This document shows, one piece after another, positions 34,218 through 47,011 of a stretch of 64,000 nt of DNA. Source of the stretch: Salvelinus alpinus (lineage: Eukaryota > Chordata > Actinopteri > Salmoniformes > Salmonidae). The notes beneath the pieces are model-generated. The model saw only the letters and a list, made by a program, of their open reading frames with translations, did no database searches and was not told the DNA's origin. The stretch is taken from assembly GCF_045679555.1 (NCBI RefSeq), contig NC_092110.1, forward strand, positions 4,231,390 through 4,295,389. Direction: 5' to 3'. The position numbers and the translations under genes are program-made. Each line of letters opens with the position of its first letter. Positions within the stretch are counted from its first letter, which is position 1.

Positions 34218-37200
34218 AATCAAATCAAATGTTATTTGTCACCTGCGTCATAAACAACAGGCGTAGACTAACAGTAAAATGCTTACTCATGGGCCCTTCC
34301 AAAAAATGCTGGGGGGAAAAAAATGGAACAATTATAACACAAGGAATAAATACACAACGAGTAACGATAACTTTGCTGTGTAAACGGGGTACCATTACCG
34401 AGTCGGTGTGCAGGGGTATGAGGTAATTGAGGTAGATATGTACACACAGCTAGGGATAAAGTGGCTAGGCAACCGGATAGATAAGAGTAGCAGCGGAGTA
34501 TGTGTTGAGACAAAAGAGTTGTGCAAAAAGAGGTCAATGCAGATAGTCTGGCTAGCTACAGTATATGGTTAACTACTTATCAGTTTTATGGTTTGGGGTC
34601 CTGTTGGTTCCAGACCTGGGGCATCGGTACCACTAGCTGTGCGGTAGCAGATAGAAGAGCCTATGACTAGGGTGGCTGGAGTCATTGACAATTTTATGGT
34701 CTTCCTCTGACACTGCCTGGTCATTTAGGTAATATGTACATGTAGGTAGAGTTAAAGTGACTATGCATAGATTATAAACAGAGAGTAGCAGCAGCGTGAA
34801 AGAGGGGTGTGGGTAGCCTTTTGATTAGATGTTCAGGAGTCGTATGGCTTGGGGGTAGAAGCTGTTAAAAAGCCTTTTGGACCTAGACTTGGCGCTCTGG
34901 TACCGCTTTCCATGCAGTAGCAGAGAGAACAGTCTATGACTTGGGTGGCTGGAGTCTTTGACAACTTGTAGGGCCTTCCTCTGCCACCGCATGGTATAGA
35001 GGTCGTGGATGGCAGGAAGCTTGGCCCCAGTGATGTACTGGGCCGTACACACTGCCCTCTGTAGGGTCTTGCGGTCAGAGTCCGAGCAGTTGCCATACCA
35101 GGCAGTGATGAAACCAGTCAGGATGCTATCGATGGTGCAGCTGTAGAACCTTTTGAGGATCTGAGGACCCATGCCAAATCTTTTCAGTCTCCTGAGGGGG
35201 AATAGGCTTTGTCGTGCCCACTTCATGACTGTCTTAGTGTGTTTGGACCATGATAGTTTGTTAGTGATGTGGACACCAAGGAACTTGAAGCTCTCAACCT
35301 GTTCCACTACAGTCCTGTCAATGAGAATGGGGGCGTGCTCAGTCCTCCTTTTCCTATAGTCCACAATCATCTCCTTTGTCTTGATCATGTTGAGGGAGAG
35401 GTTGTTGTCCTGGCCCCACACTGTCAGGTCTCTGACCTCCTCCCTATAGGCTGTCTCATTGTTGTCGGTGATCAGGCCTACCACTGTTGTGTCATCGTCA
35501 AACTTGATGATGGTGTTGGAGTCGTGCCTGGCCATGCAGTCATGAGTGAACAGGGAGTATAGGAGGGGACTGAGCACGCACCCCTGAGGGGCCCCCGTGT
35601 TGAGGATCAGCGTGTCGGATGCATTGTTCCCTACCCTTACCACCTGGGGGCAGCCTGTCAGGAAGTCCAGGATCCAGTTGCAGATGGAGGTGTTTAGTCC
35701 CAGGGTCCTTAGCTTAGTGATGAGCTTTGAGAGCACTATGGTGTTGAACGCTGAGCTGCAGTCAATGAATAGCATTCTCACATAGGTGTTCCTTTTGTCC
35801 AGGTGTGAAAGGGCAGTGTTGAGTGCAATAGAGATTGCATCAACTGTGGATCTGTTGTGGCGGTATGCAAATTGGAGTGGGTCTAGGGTTTCTGGGATAA
35901 TGATGTTGATGTGAGCCATGACCAGCCTTTCAAAGCACTTCATGGCTACATACGTGAGTGCTACGGGTCGGTAGTAATTTAGGCAGGTTACCTTAGTGTT
36001 CTTGAGCACAGGGACTATGGCTGTCTGTTTGAAACATGTAGGTTTTACAGACTCGGTCAGGGACTGGTTGAAAATGTTAGTAAAGACACTTACCAGTTGG
36101 TCAGTACAGGTCCTGGTAATCCGTCTGGCCCTGAGGCCTTGTGAATGTTGACTTGTTTAAAGGTCTTACTCACAACGGCTACGGAGAGCGTGATCACACA
36201 GTCGTGCTGAACAGCTGGTGCTCTCATGCATGTTTCAGTGTTATTTGCCTCGAAGCGAGCATTGAAGTAATTTAGCTCGTCTGGTAGGTTTGTGTCACTC
36301 AGCAGCTCGTGGCTGTGCTTCCCTTTGTAGTCTGTAATAGTTTGCAAGCCCTGCCACATCCGAAGAGCGTCAGAGCCGGTATAGTACGATTCAATCTTAG
36401 TCCTGTATTGATGCTTTGCCTGTTTGATGGTTCGTCGGAGGGTATAGCGGGATTTCTTATAAGCTTCCGGGTTAGAGTCCCACAGCTCTACCCTTTACCT
36501 CAGTACGGATGTTGCCTGTAATCCATGGCTTCTGGTTGGGGTATGTACGTATAGTCACTGTGGGGACGAAGTCATCGATGCACTTATTGATGAAGCCAGT
36601 GACTGATGTGGTGTACTCCTCAATGCAATCGGAAGAATCCCGGAACATATTCCAATCTGTGCTAGCAAAACCGTCCTGTAGCTTAGCATCTGCTTCATCT
36701 GACCACTTTCTTATTGACCGATCACTGGTGCTTCCTGCTTTAGTTTTTGCTTGTAAGCAGGAATCTGAAGGATAAAATTATGGTCAGATTTGCCAAATGG
36801 AAGGCGTTTCTGTGTGTGGAGTAAAGGTGTACTGGAGTTTGTTTCCCTCTGTTGACACATTTACCATGCTGGTAGAGATTAGGTAAAACGGATTTGAGTT
36901 TCCCTGCATTAAAGTCCCCGGCCACTAGGAGCGCTGTCTCTGGATGAGCGTTTTCCTTATGGCCGTATACAGCTCATTGAATGTGGTCTTAGTGCCAACA
37001 TCGGTCTGCGGTGGTATACAGACTGCTATGAAAAATATAGATGTAAACTCTCTTGGTAAATAATGTGGTCTACAGCTGATTATGAGATACTCTACCTCAG
37101 GCAAGCAAAACCTCAAGACTTCCTTAGATTTCGTGCACCAGCTGTTGTTTACAAATATACATAGGCTGTCGGCCCTTGTCTTACCAGATGCTGCTGTTCT

Positions 37201-37233
37201 ATCCTGCCGAAAAATCTTAAAATCCGCCAGCTA
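34218..37233 (-). mobile_element. Rex1-like LINE, antisense, RT and endonuclease (3' portion)
   Basis: The 3' tail at 34218 (TCAAATCAAATCAAATGTTA on plus) is followed inward by 3' UTR, a long RT frame (34825-36009), and broken endonuclease pieces at 36090-37116 (MAGDFNAGKL; EVEYLIISCRPHYLP). A Sleeping Beauty-like transposon at 37234-38891 splits it from its 5' part at 38892-39365. Confidence 0.9.
34825..36009 (-). pseudogene. Rex1-like LINE reverse transcriptase ORF (394 codons)
   Basis: The longest intact RT frame in the window. In order it shows [66 protein letters not shown] and [11 protein letters not shown] at the catalytic box (usual form FADD). Then come SFKFLGVHI and the C-terminal [20 protein letters not shown]. 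The Ala to Asp change in the catalytic box and the broken upstream endonuclease make it non-functional. Confidence 0.93.
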
Positions 37234-38891
37234 CAGATGAAGTCGGAAGTTTACATCTTAGCCAAATACATTTAAACTCCGTTTTTCACAATTCCTGACA
37301 TTTAATCCGAGTAAAAATTCCCTGTCTTAGGTCAGTTAGGATCACCACTATATTTTAAGAATGTGAAATGTCAGAATAATAGTAGAAAGAATGATTTATT
37401 TCAGCTTTTATTTCTTTCATCACATTCCCAGTGGGTCAGAAGTTTACATACACTCAATTTGTATTTGGTAGCATTGCCTTTAAACTGTTGAACTTGGGTC
37501 AAACGTTTCGAGTTGCCTTCCACAAGCTCCCCACAATAAGTTGGGTGAATTTTGGCCCATTCCTTCTGACAGAGCTCTTGTAACTGAGTCAGATTTGTAG
37601 GCCTCCTTGCTCGTACAGGCTTTTTCAGTTCTGCCCACACATTTTCTATAGGATTGAGGTCAGGGCTTTGTGATGGCCACTCCAATACCGTGACTTTGTT
37701 CTCCTTAAGCCATTTTGCCACAACTTTGGAAGTATGCTTGGGGTCATTGTCCATTTGGATGACCCATTTGCGACCAAGTTTTAACTTCCTGACTGATGTC
37801 TTGAGATGTTGCTTCCATATATCCACATAATTTTCTTGCCTCATGATGCCATCTGTTTTGTGAAGTGCACCAGTCCCTCCTGCAGCAAAGCACCCACACA
37901 ACATGATGCTGCCACCCTCGTGCTTCACGGTTGGGATGGTGTTCTTCAGCTTGCAAGCCTCCCCCTTTTTCCTCCAAACATAACGATGGTCATTATGGCC
38001 AAACAGTTCTATTTTTGTTTCATCAGACCAGAGGACATTCCTCCAAAAAGTACGATCTTTGTCCCCATGTGCAGTTGCAAACCATAGTCTGGCTTTTTTT
38101 ATGGTGGTTTTGGAGCAGTGGCTTCTTTCTTGCTGAGCAGCCTTTCAGGTTATGTCGATATAGAACTTGTTTTACTGTGGATATAGATACTTTTGTACCT
38201 GTTTCCTCCAGCATCTTCACAAGGTCATTTGCTGTTGTTCTGGGATCGATTTGCACTTTTCGCACCAAAGTATGTTCATCTCTAGGAAACAGAACGCGTC
38301 TCCTTCCTGAGCGGTATGTCGGCTGCGTACTACCAAGGTGCCAAGGTACTACTGCCAAGGTGTTTATGCTTGCGTACTATTGCTTGTACAGATGAACGTG
38401 GTACCTTCAGGCGTTTGGAAATTGCTCCCAAGGATGAACCAGACTTGTGGAGGTCTACAATTGTTTTTCTGAGGTCTTGGCTGACTTCTTTTGATTTTCC
38501 CATGATGTCAAGCAAAGAGGCACTGAGTTTGAATGTAGGTCTTGTAATACATTCACAGGTACACCTCCAAATGACTCCAATGATGTCAATTAGCCTATCA
38601 GAAGCTTCTAAAGCCATGACATCATTTTCTGGAATTTGCCAAGCTGTTTAAAGGCACAGTCAACTTAGGATATGTAAACTTCTGACCCACTGGAATTGTG
38701 ATACAGTGAGTTATAAGTGAAATAATATGTCTGTAAACAATTGTTGGAAAAATTACTTGTGTCATGCACAAAGTAGATGTCCTAACCGACTTGCCAAAAC
38801 TATAGTTTGTGAACAAGAAATTTGTGGAGTGGTTGAAAAACAAGTTTTAATGACTCCAACCTAAGTGTATGTAAACTTCCGACTTCAACTG
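37234..38891 (-). mobile_element. Sleeping Beauty-type Tc1 transposon, copy 1 (1,658 bp)
   Basis: Ends CAGATGAAGTCGGAAGTTTA and ACTTCCGACTTCAACTG, with the subterminal direct-repeat structure of this family. TA is on the left (37232-37233); the right target TA has become CA. It inserted into the endonuclease region of the Rex1-like LINE. The transposase gene is antisense and broken. Confidence 0.96.
37401..38503 (-). pseudogene. Sleeping Beauty-type transposase pseudogene, copy 1
   Basis: The start at 38503 encodes [20 protein letters not shown]. Frame changes occur in the linker region near 38320-38360 and in the central part. The final frame (37928-37401) carries [13 protein letters not shown] and [13 protein letters not shown], the second Asp and the Glu. 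The normal stop after NATKY is lost and the frame reads on. GCF is preceded by Cys (LCGCF) where Trp is usual. Confidence 0.94.
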
Positions 38892-39365
38892 CAGATGTTA
38901 ATCATGTCGTCCTTCAGCCACAACTCGGTGAAACATAAGAAATTACAGTTTTTAATGTCCCGTTTGTAGGATATACATGCTCATAGTTCGTCTATTTTAT
39001 TATCGATTGATTGGCTAATATGCCCGATGGTAAAGGTAGATTACCCTCTCGGCAACGGATCCTGACAAGGCACCCAGACCATCGTCCACGATATCTCTGT
39101 CTATTTCTCCTGCGAATGACAGGGATGAGGGCCCTGTCCGGCGTCCGAATTAAATCCTTCCCCTCCGACTCATCGAAGAAGAAGAATTCCTCCAGTACGG
39201 GGTGAGTAATCGCTGCCTTGATATCCAGAAGCTCTTTTCGGTCATAAGAGACGGTGGCAGAAACATTACGTACAAAATAAGTTACAAATAACGCAAAACA
39301 ACATACACAATAGCACAATTGGTTATGGAATCGTAAAACGGCAGCCATCTCCTTCGGCGCCATTA
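38892..39365 (-). mobile_element. Rex1-like LINE 5' portion, antisense
   Basis: Encodes SYDRKELLDIKAAITHPVLE and the start of the ORF2 endonuclease region. It begins at about 39365 (GGCGCCATTATT on plus), probably close to the true 5' end. Confidence 0.82.
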
Positions 39366-39535
39366 TTCCAGTGATGTACTGGGCCGTACACACTACCCTC
39401 TGAAGCGGCTTGCGGTTGGATGCCAAGAATTTGTCATACCATGCGGTGATGCAGCCAGTCAAGATGCTCTCAATGGTGCAGCTGTAGAACTTTTTGAGGA
39501 TCTGAGGGCCCATGCCAAATCTTTTTAGTCCCCTC
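39366..39535 (-). mobile_element. Second Rex1-like LINE fragment, RT C-terminal part
   Basis: Encodes GPQILKKFYSCTIESILT and [13 protein letters not shown]. It joins without a break to the 5' end of the next LINE, making a fused false frame (38992-39513). Confidence 0.85.
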
Positions 39536-40310
39536 GAATCAAATCAAATATTATTGGTCACATACGCATAGTTAGCAGATGTTATTGCGGGTGTAGCGAA
39601 ATACTTGTGTTCCTAGCTCCAACAGTGAAGTAGTATCTAGCAATTCACAACAATACAAAATAAAATAATGAAATATAGAAATATTAGGACGAGCAATGTC
39701 AGAGTGGCATTGACTAAAATACAGTAGAATAGAATACAGTATTTACATATGAGATGAGTAAAGAAGTATGTAAACATTATTAAAGTTACTAGTGTTCCAT
39801 TATTAAAGTGGCCAGTGATTATATGTCTATGTGTATAGGGCAGCAGCCTCTAAAGTGTAGGGTTGAGTAACCGGGTGGTAGCCGGCGAGTGATGGCTATT
39901 TAACAGTTTGATGGCCTTGAGATAGAAGCTGTTTTTCAGTCTCTCAGTCCCAGCTTTGATGCACCTGTACTGACCTCGCCTTCTGGATGATTGCGGGGTG
40001 AACAGGCCGTGGCTTTTTGCATAGGCTGCCTCTCAGTACACCGCATCCGCCGATATCGACCTTCCGCATCTGCGTTGAAAGTTGGCAGAGCTACAGCAGT
40101 GTTTGTCAGACCATGAGACATCCCGAAAATCGATCTTCTCACGATAACGTCTGTAGCATCCAAATGGTTTCGCCTACAAATTATTATGACCCCTCTATGT
40201 AAAGGTGAGTCTCTCACGAACACGTATGTGTCGTTGTTTTGCTCTAGGACGGCCACAAGCGTCACAAGACTCGCCTGAACGTAGCCCGGTACCATTTTAA
40301 AAAATGAATG
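39536..40310 (-). mobile_element. Third Rex1-like LINE 3' end plus unknown repeat, antisense
   Basis: Plus strand TCAAATCAAATATTATTGGT opens the 3' tail. At 39900-39970 the minus frame reads a LKNSFYLKAIKLLN-type end, a divergent Rex1-like RT terminus. From about 40000 to 40295 an open minus frame (MVPGYVQASLVTLVAVLEQN) belongs to repeat-like DNA that I cannot classify. Confidence 0.7.
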
Positions 40311-40544
40311 GAACTACTGTATATACAGTATGGAAGACGTTTAGTGCCTAAAAAAAAATAGGTTAAATATGTAAAAAAAAAAATGGTTCTATAGTTTCCT
40401 GATATTTCTTATATCTCTCAGATATAGGACAGACACTTCAAAATAAACTTCCTTTAGATACATTTTTTGACTATCTGTTTTTCCAAGTATGAATCTGTTA
40501 TTCGATGCTTTTCTATGGGCTAATAGCAATAAGGCCAGTTGTGC

Positions 40545-41155
40545 ACCGGGGCCTCCCGCTCCTCTTTCTATTCTGGTTAGAGCCAGTTTGTGCTGTTCTG
40601 TGAAGGGAGTAGTACACAGCGTTTTACGAGATCTTCAGTTTCTTGGCAATTTCTCGCATGGAATAGCCTTCATTTCTCAGAACAAGAATAGACTGACGAG
40701 TTTCAGAAGAACGCTCTTTGTTTCTGGCCATTTTGATCCTGTAATCGAACCCACAAATGCTGATGCTCCAGATATTCAACTAGTCTAAAGAAGGCCAGTT
40801 TTATTGCTTCTTTAATCAGGACAACAGTTTTCAGCTGTGCTAACATACTTGCAAAAGGGTTTTCTAATGATCAATTAGCCTTTTAAAATGATAAACTTGG
40901 ATTAGCTAACACAACGTGCCATTGGAACATAGGAGTGATGGTTGCTGATAATGTGCCTCTGTACGCCTATGTAGATATTCCATAAAAAATCAGCTGTTTC
41001 CAGCAACAAAAGTCATTTACAACATTAATAATAATAATAATAATGTCTACACTGTATTTCTGATCAATTTTATGTTATTTTAATGGACAAAAAATGTGCT
41101 TTTCTTTCAAAAACAAGGAAATTTCTATGTGACCCCAAACTTTTGAACGGTAGTG
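40545..41155 (-). mobile_element. Tc1-like transposon remnant (N-terminal half)
   Basis: The right end GACCCCAAACTTTTGAACGG ends at 41155 next to TA. The antisense transposase start at 40731 encodes MARNKERSSETRQSILVLRN and EGYSMREIAKKLKI (HTH). The rest of the gene and the other end are missing. Confidence 0.9.
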
Positions 41156-41157
41156 TA

Positions 41158-41480
41158 TATACAAACGTATGTGGACACCCCTTCAAATTAGTGGATTCGG
41201 CTATTTTAGCCACACCCGTTGCTGACAGGTGTATAAAATTGAGAACACAGCCATGCAATCCCCATAGACAAACATTGGCAGTAGAATGGCCTTACAGAAG
41301 AGCTCAGTAACTTTCAATGTGGCACCCGTCATAGGATGCCACCTTTCCTACAAGTCAGTTAGTAAAATTTCTGCCCTGCTAGAGCTGCCCCGGTCAACTG
41401 TAAGTGCTGTTATTGTGAAGTGGAAACATCTAGGAGCAACAAGGGCTCAGCCGCGAAGTGACTGGCCCCACAAACTCCAC
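41158..41480 (+). mobile_element. Tc1-like transposon remnant of another family
   Basis: The left terminal part contains ATGTGGACACCCCTTCAAAT. A truncated plus-strand frame from 41286 (MALQKSSVTFN) has LELPRSTVSAVIVKWKHLG, an HTH segment. It lacks all catalytic residues and ends where L2-type 3' UTR begins. Confidence 0.88.
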
Positions 41481-41489
41481 ACACATTAT

Positions 41490-41662
41490 TTTAGAGTTAT
41501 ATTTGTATGTCGTTGTATTTTACATTTGTGTGACTGTTCTTGTCGATCAGTGTTTTGTTACTTGTCGTGTTTTATGTTTTTGTGTGAACCCCAGGAAGAA
41601 TAGCTGCTGCTTGGGAAAAAGCTAATGGGTAACTGAATAAACCAATAAAAAATACAATACAT
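41490..41662 (+). mobile_element. L2/CR1-like LINE 3' end
   Basis: Ends ATAGCTGCTGCTTGGGAAAA, AGCTAATGGGTAA and an AATAAACCAATAAAAAATAC tail, parallel to the 3' end at 17380-17450. Confidence 0.75.
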
Positions 41663-41736
41663 GAGATCTGAGACTTTAGATTGTAAAACATCAAATGGAA
41701 GATGTTGTGAAAAATGTTTGTATTATATCAGACTAA

Positions 41737-42160
41737 TGACTGCTTATTAATGACTAATGACAGCTTATTAATGACTAATGACTGCTTATTAATGACTAAT
41801 GACTGCTTATTAATGGCTAATGACGACTGCTTATTAATGACTAATGACTGCTTATTAATGACTAATGACTGCTTATTAATGACTAATGACTGCTTATTAA
41901 TGACCAATGACTGCTTATTAATGACTAATGACTGCTTATTAATAGCTATTGACGACTGCTTATTAATGACTAATGACTGCTTATTAATGGATATTGACGA
42001 CTGCTTATTAATGACTAATGACTGCTTATTAATGGCTATTGACGACTGCTTATTAATGACTAATGACTGCTTATTAATGACTAATGACTCCTTATTAATG
42101 GCTATTGACGACTGCTTATTAATGACTAATGACTGCTTATTAATGACTAATAACTGCTTC
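41737..42160. repeat. 21/24-bp minisatellite
   Basis: Units of TTATTAATGACTAATGACTGC (21 bp) are interspersed with 24-bp units containing GGCTATTGACGACTGC. Both periods are divisible by three, so a 183-residue plus frame and a 151-residue minus frame stay open. Neither has a gene context. Confidence 0.96.
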
Positions 42161-42582
42161 CTTAGTCTCCTTCGAGCAACCAATCTTAATTATACTGCGA
42201 TGCAGAGTAGAACAAAAAACATGTCCACTGCTATTTGTCACGCTATTTTCAGAAAAGTGTTCTGAAATGAAATTCCACTGATTTCTCACTGACATTTGAA
42301 AAAGGGATAGCATTTTACAGCAACACGTAGTGTAAGGAAGAGAGAAAGAGTGAGAGACAGTGTGTGTGAGAAATGTAACATTACACTTTCTGTCAGCACA
42401 GGGGTGTTACGAAACACAACCCAGTCATCTACAACTGGCCCCCTGCCAAAGGTCACAGAGGTCATAGACAAGACAGACATGAAATATCAGGAAACTCAGC
42501 CCAATCATGGTGTTAACTATCATAACACCAAGAATAACAAAATTATGCTGAAATCAATCTTGGTATACTTAGTTTTTATTTA
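42161..42582. other. dnmt3a intron, no assignable element
   Basis: No feature recognised. Confidence 0.5.
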
Positions 42583-42716
42583 ATTTTTAACCTTTATTTA
42601 ACTTATTTACAATGACGGCCTTCCCCGGCCAAACCCTAACCCAGACGACGCTGGGCCAATTGTGCGCCGCCCTATGGGACTCCCAATCACGGCTGGTTGT
42701 GATCGAACCAGGGTCC
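42583..42716 (-). mobile_element. HpaI/SmaI-type SINE, antisense, truncated
   Basis: Plus strand TTTTAACCTTTATTTAAC is the inverted 3' tail, then GGCCAATTGTGCGCCGCCCT and CTCCCAATCACGGCTGGTTG. The box B (GGTTCGATC inverse) survives at the end, but box A is missing. Confidence 0.87.
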
Positions 42717-43624
42717 GTTTATGATGAACTTCACCAGCGCCGTGGAGCCGAGACCAGGCTTTGTAGAATCTACCTCCGACAATGTTTGCTCATTGCTGTT
42801 GCTCTAAGATGGCAACTCAGCGCAAATGCGCATCTCAATAAGGAAACAGTCGGCGATGGTATTTGATTAATGTTTATAGAAAAAAAGTATGGATTTCAGC
42901 AAACAAAGATAGGCACGCAACGACAGAGGACAAACATAGGTACTAGGTGGGCGTTTCATATATACGTATATATATTTATTTTAAAGTATTAACCTTGGAC
43001 AAATCGATGTAGTCAGAGCTAGATTCCACAAAGCCTGGTCTCATCAGAAACTTCCTTCACCATGGAGTGGAGTTTAGTCCTCCACACCGACCCCTGCCCA
43101 TCCCCCGCCCTGCTGCCAAGTTGCACAGGGTGCGCAGCAAACAAGTGTCCAAGTTGAAACAAAGTCACAGAAAAACATGTTTTTCGACTATCCAGATATC
43201 TGAAATAATGTAATGATATTATTCGAATTGTGAAATCATTTCAAATGCCCAACCCTATTCTCTGGCGCAGTGTTTTCCCCATACGACTGCTATCCAAGCA
43301 TCTCACAGCTGTGAAAACACACAGGCACAGTGTCACTTTGCGTGATGGAGTTTCGCAAGAGATCCCTTCGCAATGAGTGTAAACACATATTATATGTTAT
43401 AGGACCTATGGCATACGGCAAATGAACTTGAAACTTGAACTGTTGTTTACAAACATATCTGGGATCATTTTAATAACCAAATTGTAAATTTAGCTCGTTT
43501 TACAATAAACCTACAACGTGTGTAGTCCTCAGGTCCGCACGACATTGTTTCTTGTTTCTCCATTAATGGTTATGAAAAGAATGGAAAAGCCCAATAAAGA
43601 TATTATTTCAAATGATCTACTCAC
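42717..43624. other. dnmt3a intron downstream of exon 2
   Basis: No transposon termini recognised. Confidence 0.5.
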
Positions 43625-43735
43625 AGGTATCTGCTTGCGTTTCCTCCCAGCAGGCCTGACCACTTTACAGCTGCTGTTGCTTTTAGCTGGCTTCTCCTCT
43701 GGTGCCAGCTCCTTGTCCAGTATCGTGCTCTCACT
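43625..43735 (-). CDS. dnmt3a: dnmt3a coding exon 2 (basic RKRK segment)
   Basis: This exon of 111 bases (37 codons, phase 0 to 0) encodes SESTILDKELAPEEK and then CKVVRPAGRKRKQIP. The second part matches the N-terminal basic segment of vertebrate DNMT3A, where a KVGRPGRKRK-like sequence follows the acidic start. The acceptor is TTTGACAG, ending at 43736, and the donor is CCT/GTGAGT at 43624. The segment belongs to the poorly structured N-terminal tail used in chromatin and DNA contact. It lies about 7.4 kb downstream of exon 1 in gene direction. Confidence 0.85.
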
Positions 43736-43789
43736 CTGTCAAACAACAACACAACACAATATTTTCATCCTCATATGAAGAATCAGGTT

Positions 43790-44050
43790 GAATCGCAGTA
43801 GAATCATTGTAGAATCAGAGAAAACCGACGCAAAATCAGGAAGAATCAAAGGACAGTCAAATAAAATTACAGTAGAATCAGGAAGAATTGCAGAATCAAA
43901 TAGAATTACAGTAGAATCAGATAGAATCACAGAAGAGTCAGGTATAATCAGATATAATTACAGTAGAATCACATAGAATCACAGTCAAATCAGATGGAAT
44001 CACAGTAGAATCCGATAGAATCACAGCAGCGTCAGGTAGAATCACAAACC
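43790..44050. repeat. Degenerate AGAATCA-type short tandem repeat
   Basis: Irregular repeats of AGTAGAATCAGATAGAATCAC across about 260 bp in the intron just upstream of dnmt3a exon 2. Unit length varies. Confidence 0.85.
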
Positions 44051-44327
44051 AACCATACAAAAAAATGTGACATCATTCAACTAGCTATCTAACTACTATC
44101 AGCTAGCGTATTGAACGTGTCTACTTTGACCCTAAAACTGTACCCTGAATTTACTGATTAGCTCTTATGTAAACGGTATATATTCCAACTCTTAACAAAC
44201 GCACATTAACAGATTAGAATCACAAGTTCCCAGTTAAAACGAAATGCATAGTAAACATCACCCGTAGGGTTGAGAGGCAGTATGAATGTGTAATGTGATT
44301 CTAATTGTAGTGCAACTGTATAATGTA

Positions 44328-44496
44328 CAGGGTTGGGGTCAATTCCATTTCAATTCCAGTCAATTCAGGAAGTACACTGAAGTTCCAATTCCAATTCCAA
44401 TTCACTTAATTGTTTTGTAATGACAAAAATGTGGAATTGGAATGTAGTTTACCGTCTGAATTGACTGGAATTGGAATGGAATTGACCTCAACCCTG
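44328..44496. mobile_element. Foldback MITE (about 169 bp)
   Basis: Ends CAGGGTTGGGGTCAATTCCA and GGAATTGACCTCAACCCTG pair as inverted repeats. The interior has AATTCCAATTCCAATTC runs. No coding capacity. Confidence 0.88.
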
Positions 44497-44730
44497 TCCA
44501 GTATGCAGTATACGTTACAACTCTTGAACAGTTTAGGGACTCTCTCTCTCAATAGGTCTCTATCCTGTGCCTCTTTGGGATGAAGAGAGACAATGGGACA
44601 GATGGGATTTGAATGACATGTCCCTTTGAGTCTGGGTGAAGTGAGAGCTATAGCTATAGCTACTACCACAGAGCCTGACCTCACTGAGATACATTCCCTA
44701 AAGACACTGTTACAAAGACACTGTGGGAGT

Positions 44731-44835
<105 letters not shown>

Positions 44836-45396
44836 TGAACTAGGGCTGTTGCGGTGACCGTATTACCGCCACACTGGTGGTCACGAGTCATGAAGGCAGT
44901 CAAATTCCACATGACCATTTAGTCACGGTAATTAGGCTTCTCCAAGCTCTGATGCTGCTGATGGTCATTAGTAACTTACCAAACTTGCTAACTGCCTGGT
45001 ACTCAGCACTCTATTGTCCCTCTAATCACTCTGACATCAATGCAAATATTTTCGAAAATCGAATCAATGATCTCATGTTGCTCAACATTTCTATAGGCTA
45101 TGCAATTGCGGGAGAAAACAGAGTGATGGCCGCTAATAGAAAGAGGAGGCTCCCATCAGCTTTCTATAGGCTAGGCCTACTATAGTTATTTCTCAACTTT
45201 CCTAATATTAAGCACATTGCTTATATTTACAACAGGAGTATAGCCTACCTGGCTGTCATGAAAATTAACCACGGGGAAAAGCGTCCTCCAATCGCTATTT
45301 AAGTACATAGCTGATATGTATTTTTTCCTACTTTCTCTGTTTCGAGACAGGTGCATGATAATGGTCCATTCTAAATCAAAACAAATGTCACACATA

Positions 45397-47011
<1,615 letters not shown>

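Noticed and set aside
38992..39513. A novel fused protein joining RT C-terminus to an N-terminal LINE segment
   Set aside because: The fusion arises at an insertion boundary between two LINE copies.
43739..43930. ORF with ILFDSAILPDSTVILFD repeats
   Set aside because: It comes from the AGAATCA short tandem repeat.
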